Assembly: GCA_002402045.2 (NCBI GenBank) | Contig: NVUX02000013.1 | Span: forward strand, 1 to 60,294 | DNA length: 60,294 bases | DNA from: Paracoccaceae bacterium | Lineage (GTDB): Bacteria > Pseudomonadota > Alphaproteobacteria > Rhodobacterales > Rhodobacteraceae | Direction: 5' to 3' | Shown here: positions 8,837-17,816 of the stretch, in pieces | Position numbering within the stretch: the stretch's first letter is position 1 | Layout of the letters: every line of letters starts with the position of its first letter | Position numbers and translations under genes: made by a program | Notes under the pieces: generated by a model | Database searches by the model: none | Told to the model about the DNA's origin: nothing | The model's input: the letters and a program-made list of their open reading frames with translations, nothing else

Positions 8837-9774
8837 CAGTTTGCCGTCACGTCGATGGCGATTTTGGACACAGGGTTCTGGCTGGTGATAAGGCCTGCCT
8901 CAAACAAGAACGCTTCAAACGCGGCGTAACGGCCTACATCCATTGCGGTTGGGCGCAGGGCAAAGCGTGGCACCGTATCGGCCCAAGCCATGGCATTCAG
9001 CTCGTCTTGCAACTCGGCAGAAGTGCTTGAGAAAACTTCCCAGCTGGCTTCAGGATGGTTCACGATGTATTGCGTTGCCTTCTCGGTTGCGGCCAGAAAA
9101 CGGGCGATCATCTCCTTGTCCATCGTCTCGGAATTGGCAACATAGATCAGCTCGTCATATGATGGCAGGCCTTCTTCCTCAACAAAAAAGCACTTCCCCT
9201 CAACGCCTTCAATTTTCATCTGGTTCAGCTCGAAATTCCGGTACGCGCCAATAACGGCATCCACCTGACCGGACATCAATGACGGCGACAGAGACCAATT
9301 TACGTTGATCAGCTCAACATCATCCAATGACAAACCATGGTGCCGCAGGATCGAGCCAAGCACAGCTTCCTCCACACCGCCAACCGAAAAGCCGACTTTT
9401 TTACCAGCCAAATCAGCCGGGGTTTCGATTGGTCCGTCAGCCAAAACCAACAGGCAGTTCAACGGTGTTGCCACCAATGTTCCCACGCGTTGCAACGGCA
9501 ATCCTTCGTGAATTTGCAGGTGAAGCTGCGGCTGATACGAGATCGCAAGCTCAGCGTGGCCCGCTGCCACCATCTTGGGCGGGGCAGACGGATCTGCGGG
9601 GGCGATGATTTCGACCTCAAGATCCTGCTCGGCAAAATAACCCATTTCTTGTGCGACAATGATAGGGCCGTGGTCGGGGTTAATGAACCAGTCGAGCAGC
9701 ACAGTCATTTTGTCAGCCGCCATCAGCGGAGCGGCGGCAAAAGAAATTGCCGCAGTTAACGTAATAAGTTTCAA
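8836..9774 (-). CDS. thiY: Periplasmic pyrimidine-precursor binding protein (ThiY/NMT1-like)
   Basis: A 312-aa substrate-binding protein of the NMT1/THI5-like group. Residues 1-19 form a Sec signal peptide (MKLITLTAAISFAAAPLMA). The mature part starts KMTVLLDWFINPDHGPIIVA and contains PADPSAPPKMVAAGHAELAI, typical of HMP-precursor binding proteins such as ThiY. It delivers its ligand to the ThiX/ThiZ membrane complex. The stop overlaps the tenA start by one base, and the start overlaps the thiF stop by four. Distinguishing formylaminopyrimidine from HMP needs a ligand assay. Confidence 0.87.
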   Translation of the reverse strand: MKLITLTAAISFAAAPLMAADKMTVLLDWFINPDHGPIIVAQEMGYFAEQDLEVEIIAPADPSAPPKMVAAGHAELAISYQPQLHLQIHEGLPLQRVGTLVATPLNCLLVLADGPIETPADLAGKKVGFSVGGVEEAVLGSILRHHGLSLDDVELINVNWSLSPSLMSGQVDAVIGAYRNFELNQMKIEGVEGKCFFVEEEGLPSYDELIYVANSETMDKEMIARFLAATEKATQYIVNHPEASWEVFSSTSAELQDELNAMAWADTVPRFALRPTAMDVGRYAAFEAFLFEAGLITSQNPVSKIAIDVTAN

Positions 9775-10766
9775 GTTGTTTGGCTTTCATTAGGAGGCGT
9801 GTCGCCCGTTGCAATTAAAGTAATTTCTCCATCCCAGTAGGTCCTGAGATGTGTGGCGGCCTGCCAAGCGCGCAGCCCTGAACGGCAGACAAATACGGCG
9901 CGCTGGCTGGTGGCTGGCGAGAGGCGTTGGTTTGTAAACTCTGCGACGCTTAACCGGTGCGCAGTCGCGGTGATCGGGGCTGAGATTTCATCCGCATCGC
10001 GCAATTCCACGACAAAATCAGACGTGCTGATCTGCGTGGCCGCAATGAAGGTCAAGTCCGGCGCAGGGTCCGGTGCCGCGTCAAACCGAAAGCCGGTTGT
10101 GCGAAAACTCTGCATGTCAAAGCTGAGCAACTGGCCGAGTGGTGAGGGGCTTTGCCCGATCAAACACCCCAAGGCCATTTGCGCCTGTGCCGCCCCAATC
10201 ATGCCGACCACAGGGCCCATGACCCCCTCCGTCGCACAGGACGCCGCGCGATCTGGCAGATCAGGAAAGACCGCGCGCAGCGTTGGGGCCGTGCCGCAAA
10301 ACCCGCCGACATAGCCCGAAAACCCCAAGACCGCTGCGCTTATCAAAGGCACACCAGCAGCACTACAGGTATCGGACAGCGTGTAACTGGTGGCAAAACT
10401 GTCAGCGCAATCCAGCACAAGGCTGCTCTGGCTGACCAACGCCAGCGCATTTGCAGGGTCAAGCGGGGCATCATAAATGTCGATCATACAATCGCTGTTC
10501 AATGCGGATAGCGCCGCGGCCGCTGCCTTAGCTTTGGGTGTGCCAATATCCGCCTCGCGAAACAGGGTTTGGCGATGCAGGTTTGACAGCGCAACGCGGT
10601 CGCCATCCACCAGCGTTAACCGCCCCACACCAGCCCCAACCAGATACTGCAACACCGGCGCGCCAAGCCCGCCAACGCCAACCACCAACACATGCGCAGC
10701 ACGGATCATCGCTTGACCCGCATCACCAATTTCGGGCAGGCATGTTTGACGCGCGTATCGTGTCAT
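9771..10766 (-). CDS. thiF: ThiS adenylyltransferase with C-terminal rhodanese-like domain
   Basis: A 331-aa E1-like enzyme that activates the C-terminus of ThiS with ATP in thiazole synthesis. The nucleotide-binding motif VGVGGLGAPVLQYLVGAG lies near residues 28-45, the arginine-containing LSNLHRQTLF near 61-70, and the catalytic-cysteine region SCATEGVMGPVVGM near 176-189. The last roughly 90 residues form a rhodanese-like region with VFVCRSGLRAW, which could carry persulfide sulfur for ThiS. The classical zinc CxxC pairs are not obvious. The ATG at 10766 overlaps the thiE stop as ATGA; the extension to 10784 is less likely. Confidence 0.87.
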   Translation of the reverse strand: MTRYARQTCLPEIGDAGQAMIRAAHVLVVGVGGLGAPVLQYLVGAGVGRLTLVDGDRVALSNLHRQTLFREADIGTPKAKAAAAALSALNSDCMIDIYDAPLDPANALALVSQSSLVLDCADSFATSYTLSDTCSAAGVPLISAAVLGFSGYVGGFCGTAPTLRAVFPDLPDRAASCATEGVMGPVVGMIGAAQAQMALGCLIGQSPSPLGQLLSFDMQSFRTTGFRFDAAPDPAPDLTFIAATQISTSDFVVELRDADEISAPITATAHRLSVAEFTNQRLSPATSQRAVFVCRSGLRAWQAATHLRTYWDGEITLIATGDTPPNESQTT

Positions 10767-11359
10767 CTGGTCGCCGCCAGCCATGCGTGAACCCGGTTTT
10801 CAGGGCTATCATTCAGCGTGATGTCTGTGACCGCAGCCACCACATCGGCCCCCGCGTCAAAGGCGCCTGGGGCGCGATCAATCGACATGCCGCCAATGGC
10901 GATCAGAGGCGTGTCGCCGATTAAATCCCGCCAAGTTGTCAGCTTGGAAATGCCCTGTTCATGCCATTTCATTTTCTTCAGGATCGTCGGGTAAATCGGC
11001 CCAAGCGCAATGTAATCTGGGGCAAGTTCCATGGCACGGCGCAGCTCGGCCTTATCATGGGTGCTAATCCCAAGACGCAATTTTGCCGCGCGAATGGCCG
11101 CAATATCAGCCCCCTCCAGATCCTCTTGACCGAGGTGGATGTAGTCACATCCTTCCTCAATCGCCAGCGGCCAATAGTCGTTAATAATCAGCGTGCAATC
11201 ACAGCGGCCACAGACCACTTTTGCGCGGCGGATATGTTCACGAACCACCTCATGGGGCGCATCTTTCATCCGCAATTGCACCAGCTTAATCCCAAGCGGA
11301 ACAAGCCGTTCAATCCAATCAGCGTTCTCAAAAATCGGGTAAAAGCGATCCAACTTCAT
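10763..11359 (-). CDS. thiE: Thiamin phosphate synthase
   Basis: A 198-aa TIM-barrel enzyme joining HMP pyrophosphate and thiazole phosphate to give thiamin phosphate. Visible features include [10 protein letters not shown] (substrate pocket), [25 protein letters not shown] shown here only in part as IINDYWPLA and [19 protein letters not shown] and IAIGGMS for phosphate binding. The length is close to the usual 200-215. It overlaps thiG by four bases (ATGA). Confidence 0.92.
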   Translation of the reverse strand: MKLDRFYPIFENADWIERLVPLGIKLVQLRMKDAPHEVVREHIRRAKVVCGRCDCTLIINDYWPLAIEEGCDYIHLGQEDLEGADIAAIRAAKLRLGISTHDKAELRRAMELAPDYIALGPIYPTILKKMKWHEQGISKLTTWRDLIGDTPLIAIGGMSIDRAPGAFDAGADVVAAVTDITLNDSPENRVHAWLAATR

Positions 11360-12129
11360 TCTAAAAATGCCTTTCCAATCACCGGGGTCGAGGGGGCGGC
11401 CATATCGCGTGGCTCCATCGGGTCTGCGGCGTTGGCCAATTGGCCTGCTTGAATGGCCGTTGCAAATGCCTCGGCCATGCGGGCGGGATCACCCGCTTTG
11501 GCCACAGCGGTGTTCAGCAAAACCGCGTCAAAGCCCAGCTCCATCGCTGCCGCCGCTTGTGATGGCAGGCCCAGACCCGCATCAATCACCAAAGGCACGT
11601 CGGGAAAATGGGCGCGCATCGATCGCAACCCAAACACGTTGTTCAACCCGAGACCCGAGCCAATCGGCGCGCCCCACGGCATTAAAACCTCGCATCCCGC
11701 CTGCAACAATCTGTCCGCCACAACCAAATCTTCGGTGGTATACGGGAACACCTGAAAACCATCCTCGGATAATATCCGGGCGGCCTCGACCAGCCCGAAA
11801 ACATCCGGCTGAAGTGTGTCTTCTTCGCCGATAACTTCCAGCTTGATCCACTTTGTGTCAAAGACTTCGCGGGCCATATGGGCGGTGGTAACGGCCTCTT
11901 TGACGCTATGACATCCGGCGGTGTTGGGCAAAATATGCACGCCCAGATCACGGATCAATTGCCAAAAATCCTGCCCCGCACGTTCCTGCCCGCTTTCGCG
12001 CCGCAAGGACACGGTGGCGACACTGGCGGCGCTGCGCTTGAACGCATCAGCCAAAACCGCGGGCGAAGGATACTGAGCGGTGCCCAGCATTAAGCCATTG
12101 CAAAGCGTGGTGCCGTAAAAATCCAGCAT
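11356..12129 (-). CDS. thiG: Thiazole synthase
   Basis: A 257-aa TIM-barrel protein making the thiazole phosphate carboxylate from deoxyxylulose phosphate, dehydroglycine and ThiS thiocarboxylate. The Schiff-base lysine lies in [11 protein letters not shown], followed by [24 protein letters not shown] and [21 protein letters not shown], all family-typical. The gene is 3 bp from thiS and overlaps thiE. Oxidation of glycine by ThiO upstream supplies dehydroglycine, the aerobic route. Confidence 0.95.
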   Translation of the reverse strand: MLDFYGTTLCNGLMLGTAQYPSPAVLADAFKRSAASVATVSLRRESGQERAGQDFWQLIRDLGVHILPNTAGCHSVKEAVTTAHMAREVFDTKWIKLEVIGEEDTLQPDVFGLVEAARILSEDGFQVFPYTTEDLVVADRLLQAGCEVLMPWGAPIGSGLGLNNVFGLRSMRAHFPDVPLVIDAGLGLPSQAAAAMELGFDAVLLNTAVAKAGDPARMAEAFATAIQAGQLANAADPMEPRDMAAPSTPVIGKAFLE

Positions 12130-12132
12130 CGC

Positions 12133-12330
12133 CTAACCTCCCTGCATCGGGGCAAGAACTTCAATGCTGTCGCCGTCTTTAAGGGCATGGTCAGCCCGCG
12201 CTGCCGCCGGCACAAAGGTGCTATTCACAGCAGTTGCAACCTTTGCACGGCCGAAACCTTCGGCCTCAAGCAAATCAGCCAGCGTCGTAACCTGTGCCTC
12301 AATCGACGCACCATTAAGCTGTATCTTCAT
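12133..12330 (-). CDS. thiS: Sulfur carrier protein ThiS
   Basis: A 65-aa ubiquitin-like carrier ending in the required Gly-Gly (APMQGG). Adenylation by ThiF and sulfur loading give the thiocarboxylate used by ThiG. The start overlaps the end of thiO by 17 bases. Size and tail are diagnostic. Confidence 0.95.
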   Translation of the reverse strand: MKIQLNGASIEAQVTTLADLLEAEGFGRAKVATAVNSTFVPAAARADHALKDGDSIEVLAPMQGG

Positions 12331-13309
12331 CCATCACCTCCGGTTTCATGTCGTCAAAAATCAATTCAGCCACCATCCGTGCCAATGCTGGCGCCAGCAA
12401 AAAACCATGCCGGTATAGCCCGTTCATACGGATCAGGTTTCCGTTTCGCCTGATGCGCGGCAGGTTGTCCGAAAAGGCTGGACGGCTATCGACGCCGATC
12501 TCGATCACTTCAGCCTCGCCAAATGCGGGGTTCAGCGCGTAGACGGCACTGAGCAATTCCAGCAGCGCGCGGGCGGTGATATGCTTGCCAGCACGGCCCT
12601 CAATCATCGTCGCGCCGAGCATAAAAATACCGTTCCCACGCGGCACAATGTAAATCGGCACACGCGGATGCAGCATTCTGACAGGACGGCTCAGAGCAAT
12701 ATCAGGGCAGGATAAAATCAGCATCTCGCCTTTGACGCCGCGCAGATCTTTCAGTTGGTCTTTGGCCTGAAAGCCACGGCAATCAATGGTCAGGCCGCGC
12801 TTTCCGTAAACATCTGGATCGGCGTCGTCCTGAATAAACTCGGCACCATCGGCGATCAGACTTGCGCGCAATTGGGCAAGGGCTGCGCGGGGCGCAAGAT
12901 GGGCCTCGTCCTCAAACAACAACCCCTTGGAAAAACGGTCCCCCAGATCAGGTTCGAGCATTGCAATTTCAGCCCGCGTCACCTCGCGGTGGCCCCGTGT
13001 GCGGCGGGCAAACTGGGCAAGATCAGATTTTTCACGCGCCGGAGAAACTACAAGCGAGCCACGTCGATGCACGGCTTGGGTTTTGGCAGCCCACCAATCT
13101 GCGGCTTCACAGCCTAAGCGGACAACAGCGTCGTCGGCACTTTCGCCTTCACAAAACGGCGCGAGCATGCCCCCCGCCCACCACGAACAGGCGTGCGCTC
13201 CGATGTCTGCATGACGGTCCACCAACCGAACTTGTGCACCACGATCCAGCAAGGCCCGCGCCACGCAAAGACCGGCGACACCGGCCCCGATGATTGTGAT
13301 TTCACTCAT
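12314..13309 (-). CDS. thiO: Glycine oxidase ThiO
   Basis: A 331-aa FAD-dependent amine oxidase converting glycine to iminoglycine for thiazole formation. The dinucleotide-binding motif IIGAGVAGLCVARALLDRG lies near the N-terminus, ASCWWAGGMLAP-type active-site residues near 45 (ACSWWAGGMLAPFCE), and the C-terminal FAD contact is NGLYRHGFLLAPALA. Use of ThiO instead of ThiH indicates aerobic thiazole synthesis. The start at 13309 overlaps the thiD stop as ATGA; 13315 is an equally open alternative two codons upstream. Confidence 0.92.
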   Translation of the reverse strand: MSEITIIGAGVAGLCVARALLDRGAQVRLVDRHADIGAHACSWWAGGMLAPFCEGESADDAVVRLGCEAADWWAAKTQAVHRRGSLVVSPAREKSDLAQFARRTRGHREVTRAEIAMLEPDLGDRFSKGLLFEDEAHLAPRAALAQLRASLIADGAEFIQDDADPDVYGKRGLTIDCRGFQAKDQLKDLRGVKGEMLILSCPDIALSRPVRMLHPRVPIYIVPRGNGIFMLGATMIEGRAGKHITARALLELLSAVYALNPAFGEAEVIEIGVDSRPAFSDNLPRIRRNGNLIRMNGLYRHGFLLAPALARMVAELIFDDMKPEVMDEDTA

Positions 13310-14115
13310 GTCCATTGGCCGTGAAAATGATGGACGGGACCGTGCCCGTGGCCAATGTGCAATTGGTCCGCCGCTTTGATCGCGGCCTGTAAATAGTGAT
13401 GCGCCGCAGCAACCGCAGCCGTTAACTCAAAGCCTTGCGCAAGCACTGCCACAATGGTTGCCGCATAAGTGCAGCCCGTGCCATGCGTGTTTTTTGTCTC
13501 TATACGTGGGGCTTCAAACGTGCCGATAACACCGCTCGCATCGACAAGAATATCGGTACAGGTTCCGCCCGACGCATGGCCGCCTTTCATCAAAACGGCT
13601 TTGGGACCCATCGCCAATAGGCGCTGCCCTTGTGCGGCCATTTCCTCAGGTGTCGTTGCCTCGTCGGTCTCCAAAAGGCGTGCCGCCTCGGGCAGGTTTG
13701 GCGTCAAAAGGCTTGCCTGTGGCAAAATATTCTGGATCAGCGCGCCTACTGCTGCGTCTTGCAAAAGGGCGTCACCAGATTTGGCGATCATCACCGGATC
13801 AACAACGACCGGCCCGTCAAATGCCGCTAGACGTTCGGCCGTGACCTCAATAATCGGTACTGAAAGCAGCATCCCCAGCTTAATCGCGTCCACGTCGAGA
13901 TCTGATAAAACTGCATCAATCTGCGCCGCGACAACGTCTGCGGGCACCTCATGCACCGCAGTCACAGCCGTTGTGTTTTGCGCCGTAATCGCAGTTATAA
14001 CACTTGCGCCATATGTCCCGTTTGCGGACATCGCTTTCAGGTCAGCCTGAATGCCCGCGCCGCCGCCGCTGTCGGAACCAGCTATCGTCAGGGCAATTGG
14101 GGTTTTGGTTGTCAC
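13306..14115 (-). CDS. thiD: Hydroxymethylpyrimidine/phosphomethylpyrimidine kinase
   Basis: A 269-aa ribokinase-fold enzyme that phosphorylates HMP and HMP-P. Motifs: ALTIAGSDSGGGAGIQADLK at the N-terminus and NTHGTGCTYAATIVA, with the GTGC anion hole, at the C-terminal side. I choose the GTG at 14115 because GGAGA lies 8 nt upstream and the family start (TTKTPIALTIAGSDSG) follows at once. The longer frame to 14178 would extend toward the riboswitch. First gene of the operon; HMP released by the TenA enzymes would enter here. Confidence 0.92.
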   Translation of the reverse strand: MTTKTPIALTIAGSDSGGGAGIQADLKAMSANGTYGASVITAITAQNTTAVTAVHEVPADVVAAQIDAVLSDLDVDAIKLGMLLSVPIIEVTAERLAAFDGPVVVDPVMIAKSGDALLQDAAVGALIQNILPQASLLTPNLPEAARLLETDEATTPEEMAAQGQRLLAMGPKAVLMKGGHASGGTCTDILVDASGVIGTFEAPRIETKNTHGTGCTYAATIVAVLAQGFELTAAVAAAHHYLQAAIKAADQLHIGHGHGPVHHFHGQWT

Positions 14116-14184
14116 AGGCACGTCTCCAAAATAATGGACGTGCCAACGTGAGAAAGAGTCCGTGCTATTTTCGCACAATCTACC

Positions 14185-14265
14185 CGTTCCCTACGCCGGT
14201 ACTATCCGGATCAGGTTCGACGGGTCGGTGCGTGCACCTCTCAGCCCAAATGGGCCCCCCGACGG
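14185..14265 (-). promoter_or_regulatory. TPP riboswitch
   Basis: On the minus strand the leader contains the classic THI elements in order: GGGCTGAGA, then ACCCGTCGAACCTGATCCGG and the closing GTACCGGCGTAGGGA. P1/P2 pairing between the GTCGGGGGGCCC side and the ACCGAC/CCCGTC side is visible. It lies 70 nt before the thiD GTG and covers the whole 11-gene operon, so high TPP should reduce expression. Confidence 0.95.
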
Positions 14266-14270
14266 ATAAT

Positions 14271-14300
14271 TTTATAGCTATCCAGACCCAATCGGGCCAA
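14271..14300 (-). promoter_or_regulatory. Probable sigma70 promoter of the thi operon
   Basis: On the minus strand, TTGGCC (14300-14295) and TATAAA (14276-14271) are separated by 18 bp. The predicted start would fall a few bases before the first riboswitch helix. Position relative to the riboswitch is the main support. Confidence 0.55.
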
Positions 14301-14344
14301 AAACAGCTTATCTTGCTTCATTTGATAAAGAAGGTTTCTGCTGA

Positions 14345-14548
14345 TCGCAACCACCAAAACAATCTCGCTACGGACTTTTGCCGAAGGCGTGGGCGATACC
14401 TGTCATACCGTAATGACACCAATCTCGTCGGCCTTGGCGGCATCCACCTCAGCTAATATCTGCGGCTTGGCATCCGCCTCCGCGATTTCATTGAATTTGC
14501 CGCGTTCCAGAAAACCGGTTGAAGATCAATCATGAGCAATGCTGCACT
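14345..14548 (-). pseudogene. Isochorismatase-like cysteine hydrolase, N-terminal remnant
   Basis: AALLMIDLQPVFWNAA (near 14545-14500) is the usual start of isochorismatase-family hydrolases. A one-base shift then gives FNEIAEADAKPQILAEVDAA and IGVITV followed by a stop near 14400. The remainder, including the catalytic cysteine region, is missing. About 250 bp further (14550-14802) I see no convincing gene. Confidence 0.6.
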
Positions 14549-14802
14549 AGATCGCACCCAAATGGGATTTCCCAATCTGCCTGACGCTACTTGCAAGCCA
14601 AGCGGTTGCGCCGATGGTGCAGAGTATTCTCGCCAAAGATCGTGTGAGGATGACCTTGCCAAAATGAGGTACAGTCAGCAAGCCGGAGTCGACTTTCTCG
14701 AAAAGCTTACGATCCAGTTTGATTTACTACTCAATAAATACTTACTTTAATTTAGGAACCCACGTCTATTAGCACAATCTAAGGTAAATTTTTGCATTCT
14801 TC

Positions 14803-15105
14803 TTACAGAATATGGAAGATTTTCATCCATCGGTGCGCTGCATCGGGACCTTGCCGAGCTCTTCCTTGGGGTGTGTTATGAGCCTCATCGACCGTAAGAA
14901 TCAGATCTGAATCCACCAAAACAGCATCAATCTCTGGTATCTTGGAAGGCAACACATGTATTTCCATATTGCGTGCTGATTGGGAGTTGGGCCCAAGCGA
15001 ATTCAGAGAGGCCAAAAGTGGCGGTTGGCTAAATGTAAATCTCGTTAGCTGCGAGTCGTCACGCTGAGGCCTTGGCGTTTTTAACGCCTTTAGTTTTCCC
15101 GCCAA
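14803..15105 (-). pseudogene. Possible LysR-type regulator C-terminal remnant
   Basis: A 100-codon frame includes ARNMEIHVLPSKIPEIDAVL followed by SDLILTV, which resembles the effector-domain end of LysR regulators (strand, turn, then SDLIATLP). No DNA-binding domain precedes it and the frame starts without a ribosome binding site. It could also be chance coding. It sits in the debris between the thi operon and the Lrp gene. Confidence 0.3.
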
Positions 15106-15140
15106 GCCTCAAGATCGAATATGCCATTGGCGCATGATGT

Positions 15141-15602
15141 TCAAATGTCCACTGGCAGCACGCCAGAAACCTTCATTTGCCGCAAGATAAAGATGGTTGT
15201 CGTCGCCTTCACGATACTCAGCCCAAGAAGGCTGTGTATGATGAATTTCTCTAGGCTTTCCGGATCCGTGGCTGCAACTTTCAAAATGTAGTCGAAATCG
15301 CCAGTTATCGAAGAACATTCCAACACTTGGTCATTTTGATCAACAAAGGCTTGGAATTCATCAATCGATGATACGTCGTGATTACGCAGCGACACTTGAA
15401 CGTGAGCAAGGGCGTGTAAGCCCAGTTTTTTGCCATCTAGAATCGCTGCGTACCGTGTGATGTAGCCGCTTTCTTCAAGTCGCTTCACCCGTCGCCAGCA
15501 TGGGGAGGGCGACAAACCTACCGCATCTGAAAGCGTTTGCGTGCTGGCGCGTCCGTCGCGCTGCAAGACCTTCAGAATCATTTTTTCGAACGTATCGAGC
15601 AA
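15141..15602 (-). CDS. Lrp/AsnC-family transcriptional regulator
   Basis: A 153-aa protein in this reading, the usual size for the family. Winged HTH at about residues 5-60 (ILKVLQRDGRASTQTLSDAV, then LSPSPCWRRVKRLEESGYI) and the RAM ligand/oligomerisation domain after residue 70 (HVQVSLRNHD, ITGDFDYILKVAATD). I prefer the TTG at 15602 because LDTFEKMIL is the typical Lrp N-terminus; an ATG at 15686 would add 28 unconserved residues. Divergent from the TPP enzyme at 15743, with only about 140 bp between, so control of that gene is likely. The effector, probably an amino acid, is unknown. Confidence 0.85.
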   Translation of the reverse strand: MLDTFEKMILKVLQRDGRASTQTLSDAVGLSPSPCWRRVKRLEESGYITRYAAILDGKKLGLHALAHVQVSLRNHDVSSIDEFQAFVDQNDQVLECSSITGDFDYILKVAATDPESLEKFIIHSLLGLSIVKATTTIFILRQMKVSGVLPVDI

Positions 15603-15742
15603 AATTTTGCCTATATATTTGGAAATTCTGGTGTAACTCACCCAAGTTAGCCGAAAACAAACTGATTTAGAAGACATATAGCCCATCGCAGACGCTAACC
15701 TCCGTCAAATCCTTTCCAACTAAAGAACTTGAACAAAAGGTT

Positions 15743-17371
15743 ATGCAATTGAGCCATCAAAACCACGTGTATCAGTCCATTGCACGCGCCACCAAAGACC
15801 ACGGAACCACAACGATGTTTGGGCTCATGGGAGATGCAAACCTCTTTATGGTCGACAGTTTCGTACGCGATTTCGGTGGCCATTTTGTCCCCGCCGCCCA
15901 TGAGGGGAGCGCAATATTAATGGCATTGGCCTATGCGCGGGTTTCGGGGAATGTCGGCGTTGCTACCGTCACTCATGGGCCTGCCTTAACCAATTGCGTG
16001 ACCGCATTAACCGAGGCCGCCCGAGGGCATGCCCCTATGGTCGTTTTGGCTGGGGATACCCCCGCAGATACCCCGCGCCACCTGCAAAGCATTGACCAAC
16101 GTGAGCTTGTAAAGGTTACGGGTGCAGGTTTTGAGCAGCTCCGCACGCCTGCAACCGTTGGAAAAGACGTTGCGCGGGCGTTTTACCGCGCTCAGGTCGA
16201 GCGCCGGCCTATCGTTTTGAACATGCCCGCCGATTTTATGTGGCAGGAAGCTGAGTACGACCTTCAGGTGCTTGATGTATTCACCGCGCCCGGTGGGGTA
16301 GCTGAAGGTGAAATTCTTGACAATGCAATCGGAATGATTGCCTCGGCGCGGCGGCCTTTGATCTTGGCCGGGCACGGAGCCCTCGGCGCGCGCGATCAGC
16401 TCATTCGGCTGGCGGATCGCTTAGAAGCCCCCCTTGCGACCACCCTTCAGGCAAAGGGCTTATTCAACGGCCACCCCTATAACATTGATATCTTCGGAAC
16501 ACTTTCCACGCCTGCGGCTTATGAGCTGATTGATCAATCCGACTGTATTATCTGCTTTGGCACCGCATTGCATGATTTTACAACAGATCGTGGCAAGCTA
16601 ATGAAAGGTAAGCGGATTATCCAAATTGATATCAATCCTGCGGCCATTGGTGGCGGTCTCCATCCGGACGCAGCCCTTGTTGCGGATGCCGGACTGACAG
16701 CTGAAACTATTCTGTTTTGGCTGGATGAGGCCGAGATTCCGGCAAGCGGCTTCACCCGTGAATTGGACGCAACAGCACTGACGGTGTATCCGGCCGGTTC
16801 GGGCAAAGCGGCAGATGATTTTATAAACTATGTGTACGCCCTTGAGCGACTGGAAGAAGCCTTGCCTAAAGACCGCGTATTGGTGACCGATGGCGGGCGC
16901 TTCATGACAGAGGTCTGGTGCCGCCTCTCCGTTCCCAACCCGCAGAGCTTTGTCAGTACCGTCAGCTTTGGGTCGATCGGATTGGGGCTGCAAGAAGCTG
17001 TGGGCGCGGGCCTAGCGGCGCCGGATCGGCCTATTGTGCTGTTTTGTGGTGATGGTGGGTTCATGATGGGCGGCATCAATGAGTTTAACACCGCCGTTCG
17101 TCTTGGCCTTGATCTGATCGTCATTATCGCAAACGATTCTGCGTATGGCGCAGAGCACATCCAGTTTCTTGATCGAAAGATGGACCCAAGCCTAACAGAA
17201 TTCCACTGGCCTTCCTTCGTAGATATTGCAAAATCCCTTGGTGGAGATGGATTTGAAGTGCGCTCCAATGCACAGCTTGAGCAAGCACTTGAAGCCCTCA
17301 AGCACAGAAAAGGCCCCTTCTTAATCGAGCTACGCCTAGACCCAATTGACGTCCCGCGCATGCGCATCTGA
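15743..17371 (+). CDS. Thiamin-pyrophosphate-dependent enzyme, acetolactate synthase-like
   Basis: A 542-aa three-domain TPP enzyme. The N-terminal pyrimidine domain carries the catalytic glutamate in AAHEGSAILMALAYARVSG (about residues 51-69). The central domain is Rossmann-like (AGHGALGARDQLIRLADRLE). The C-terminal PP domain has GDGGFMMGGINEFNTAV and, 24 residues on, IIAND, which binds Mg-TPP. Length and order match acetolactate synthase/benzoylformate decarboxylase relatives, but with no small subunit nearby it is unlikely to be the biosynthetic AHAS. Divergence from an Lrp regulator suggests a catabolic 2-oxo-acid enzyme. Specificity not determinable. Confidence 0.85.
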   Translation: MQLSHQNHVYQSIARATKDHGTTTMFGLMGDANLFMVDSFVRDFGGHFVPAAHEGSAILMALAYARVSGNVGVATVTHGPALTNCVTALTEAARGHAPMVVLAGDTPADTPRHLQSIDQRELVKVTGAGFEQLRTPATVGKDVARAFYRAQVERRPIVLNMPADFMWQEAEYDLQVLDVFTAPGGVAEGEILDNAIGMIASARRPLILAGHGALGARDQLIRLADRLEAPLATTLQAKGLFNGHPYNIDIFGTLSTPAAYELIDQSDCIICFGTALHDFTTDRGKLMKGKRIIQIDINPAAIGGGLHPDAALVADAGLTAETILFWLDEAEIPASGFTRELDATALTVYPAGSGKAADDFINYVYALERLEEALPKDRVLVTDGGRFMTEVWCRLSVPNPQSFVSTVSFGSIGLGLQEAVGAGLAAPDRPIVLFCGDGGFMMGGINEFNTAVRLGLDLIVIIANDSAYGAEHIQFLDRKMDPSLTEFHWPSFVDIAKSLGGDGFEVRSNAQLEQALEALKHRKGPFLIELRLDPIDVPRMRI

Positions 17372-17561
17372 AGGGGCCAGAGGAACATTGAGCGAAGTTC
17401 CGATTAACATGATCGCAAAGAAAGCGATCAGTGGAGTATTTGCAGTGAATAGCAGATTTTGTTCGCATTCGCGTCGACTGGCTGCAACTTGCCGCACCTC
17501 CCGCCAGTCTGGCTGGGTCCATATATCTGGCGTTTAGGTGCCCTTGCCGGGGGCCAACCCC

Positions 17562-17800
17562 TTAGTTGCCGTGATAAAGCAGCTTTCCGACCTGCGTGGA
17601 CCCGGTAAAAGAAAGCGCCCGCACGCGGCTGTCTTTTGTCCAAGGTTCAACAATTGTAGGGGCTAGGCCGGTACCCACATTAAAAACACCTACCGGGATT
17701 CCGGCGCGCTTGGCCAATTTAGCCATCGTCAGTGCAGAATACGGGGTCTCGCTTGAGGGGTGCGCGACAGAACCCGATACCATGCAGGGAAAATGGTGGG
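17562..17800 (-). pseudogene. Aldehyde dehydrogenase (succinate-semialdehyde type), internal fragment
   Basis: The minus strand reads PSSETPYSALTMAKLAKRAG, then IPVGVFNVGTG and VRALSFTGSTQVGKLLYHGN, the NAD-binding segment of succinate-semialdehyde/aldehyde dehydrogenases. The catalytic Glu and Cys regions are absent on one side and the N-terminal domain on the other. The piece abuts the IS3 remnant on its right. From 17372 to 17561 nothing beyond short unassigned frames is visible. Confidence 0.7.
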
Positions 17801-17816
17801 GCCTGTTGTTAAGCGC

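Noticed and set aside
14532-14750. 72-codon plus-strand frame
   Set aside because: It is antisense to the isochorismatase remnant, has no ribosome binding site and no protein-like conservation.
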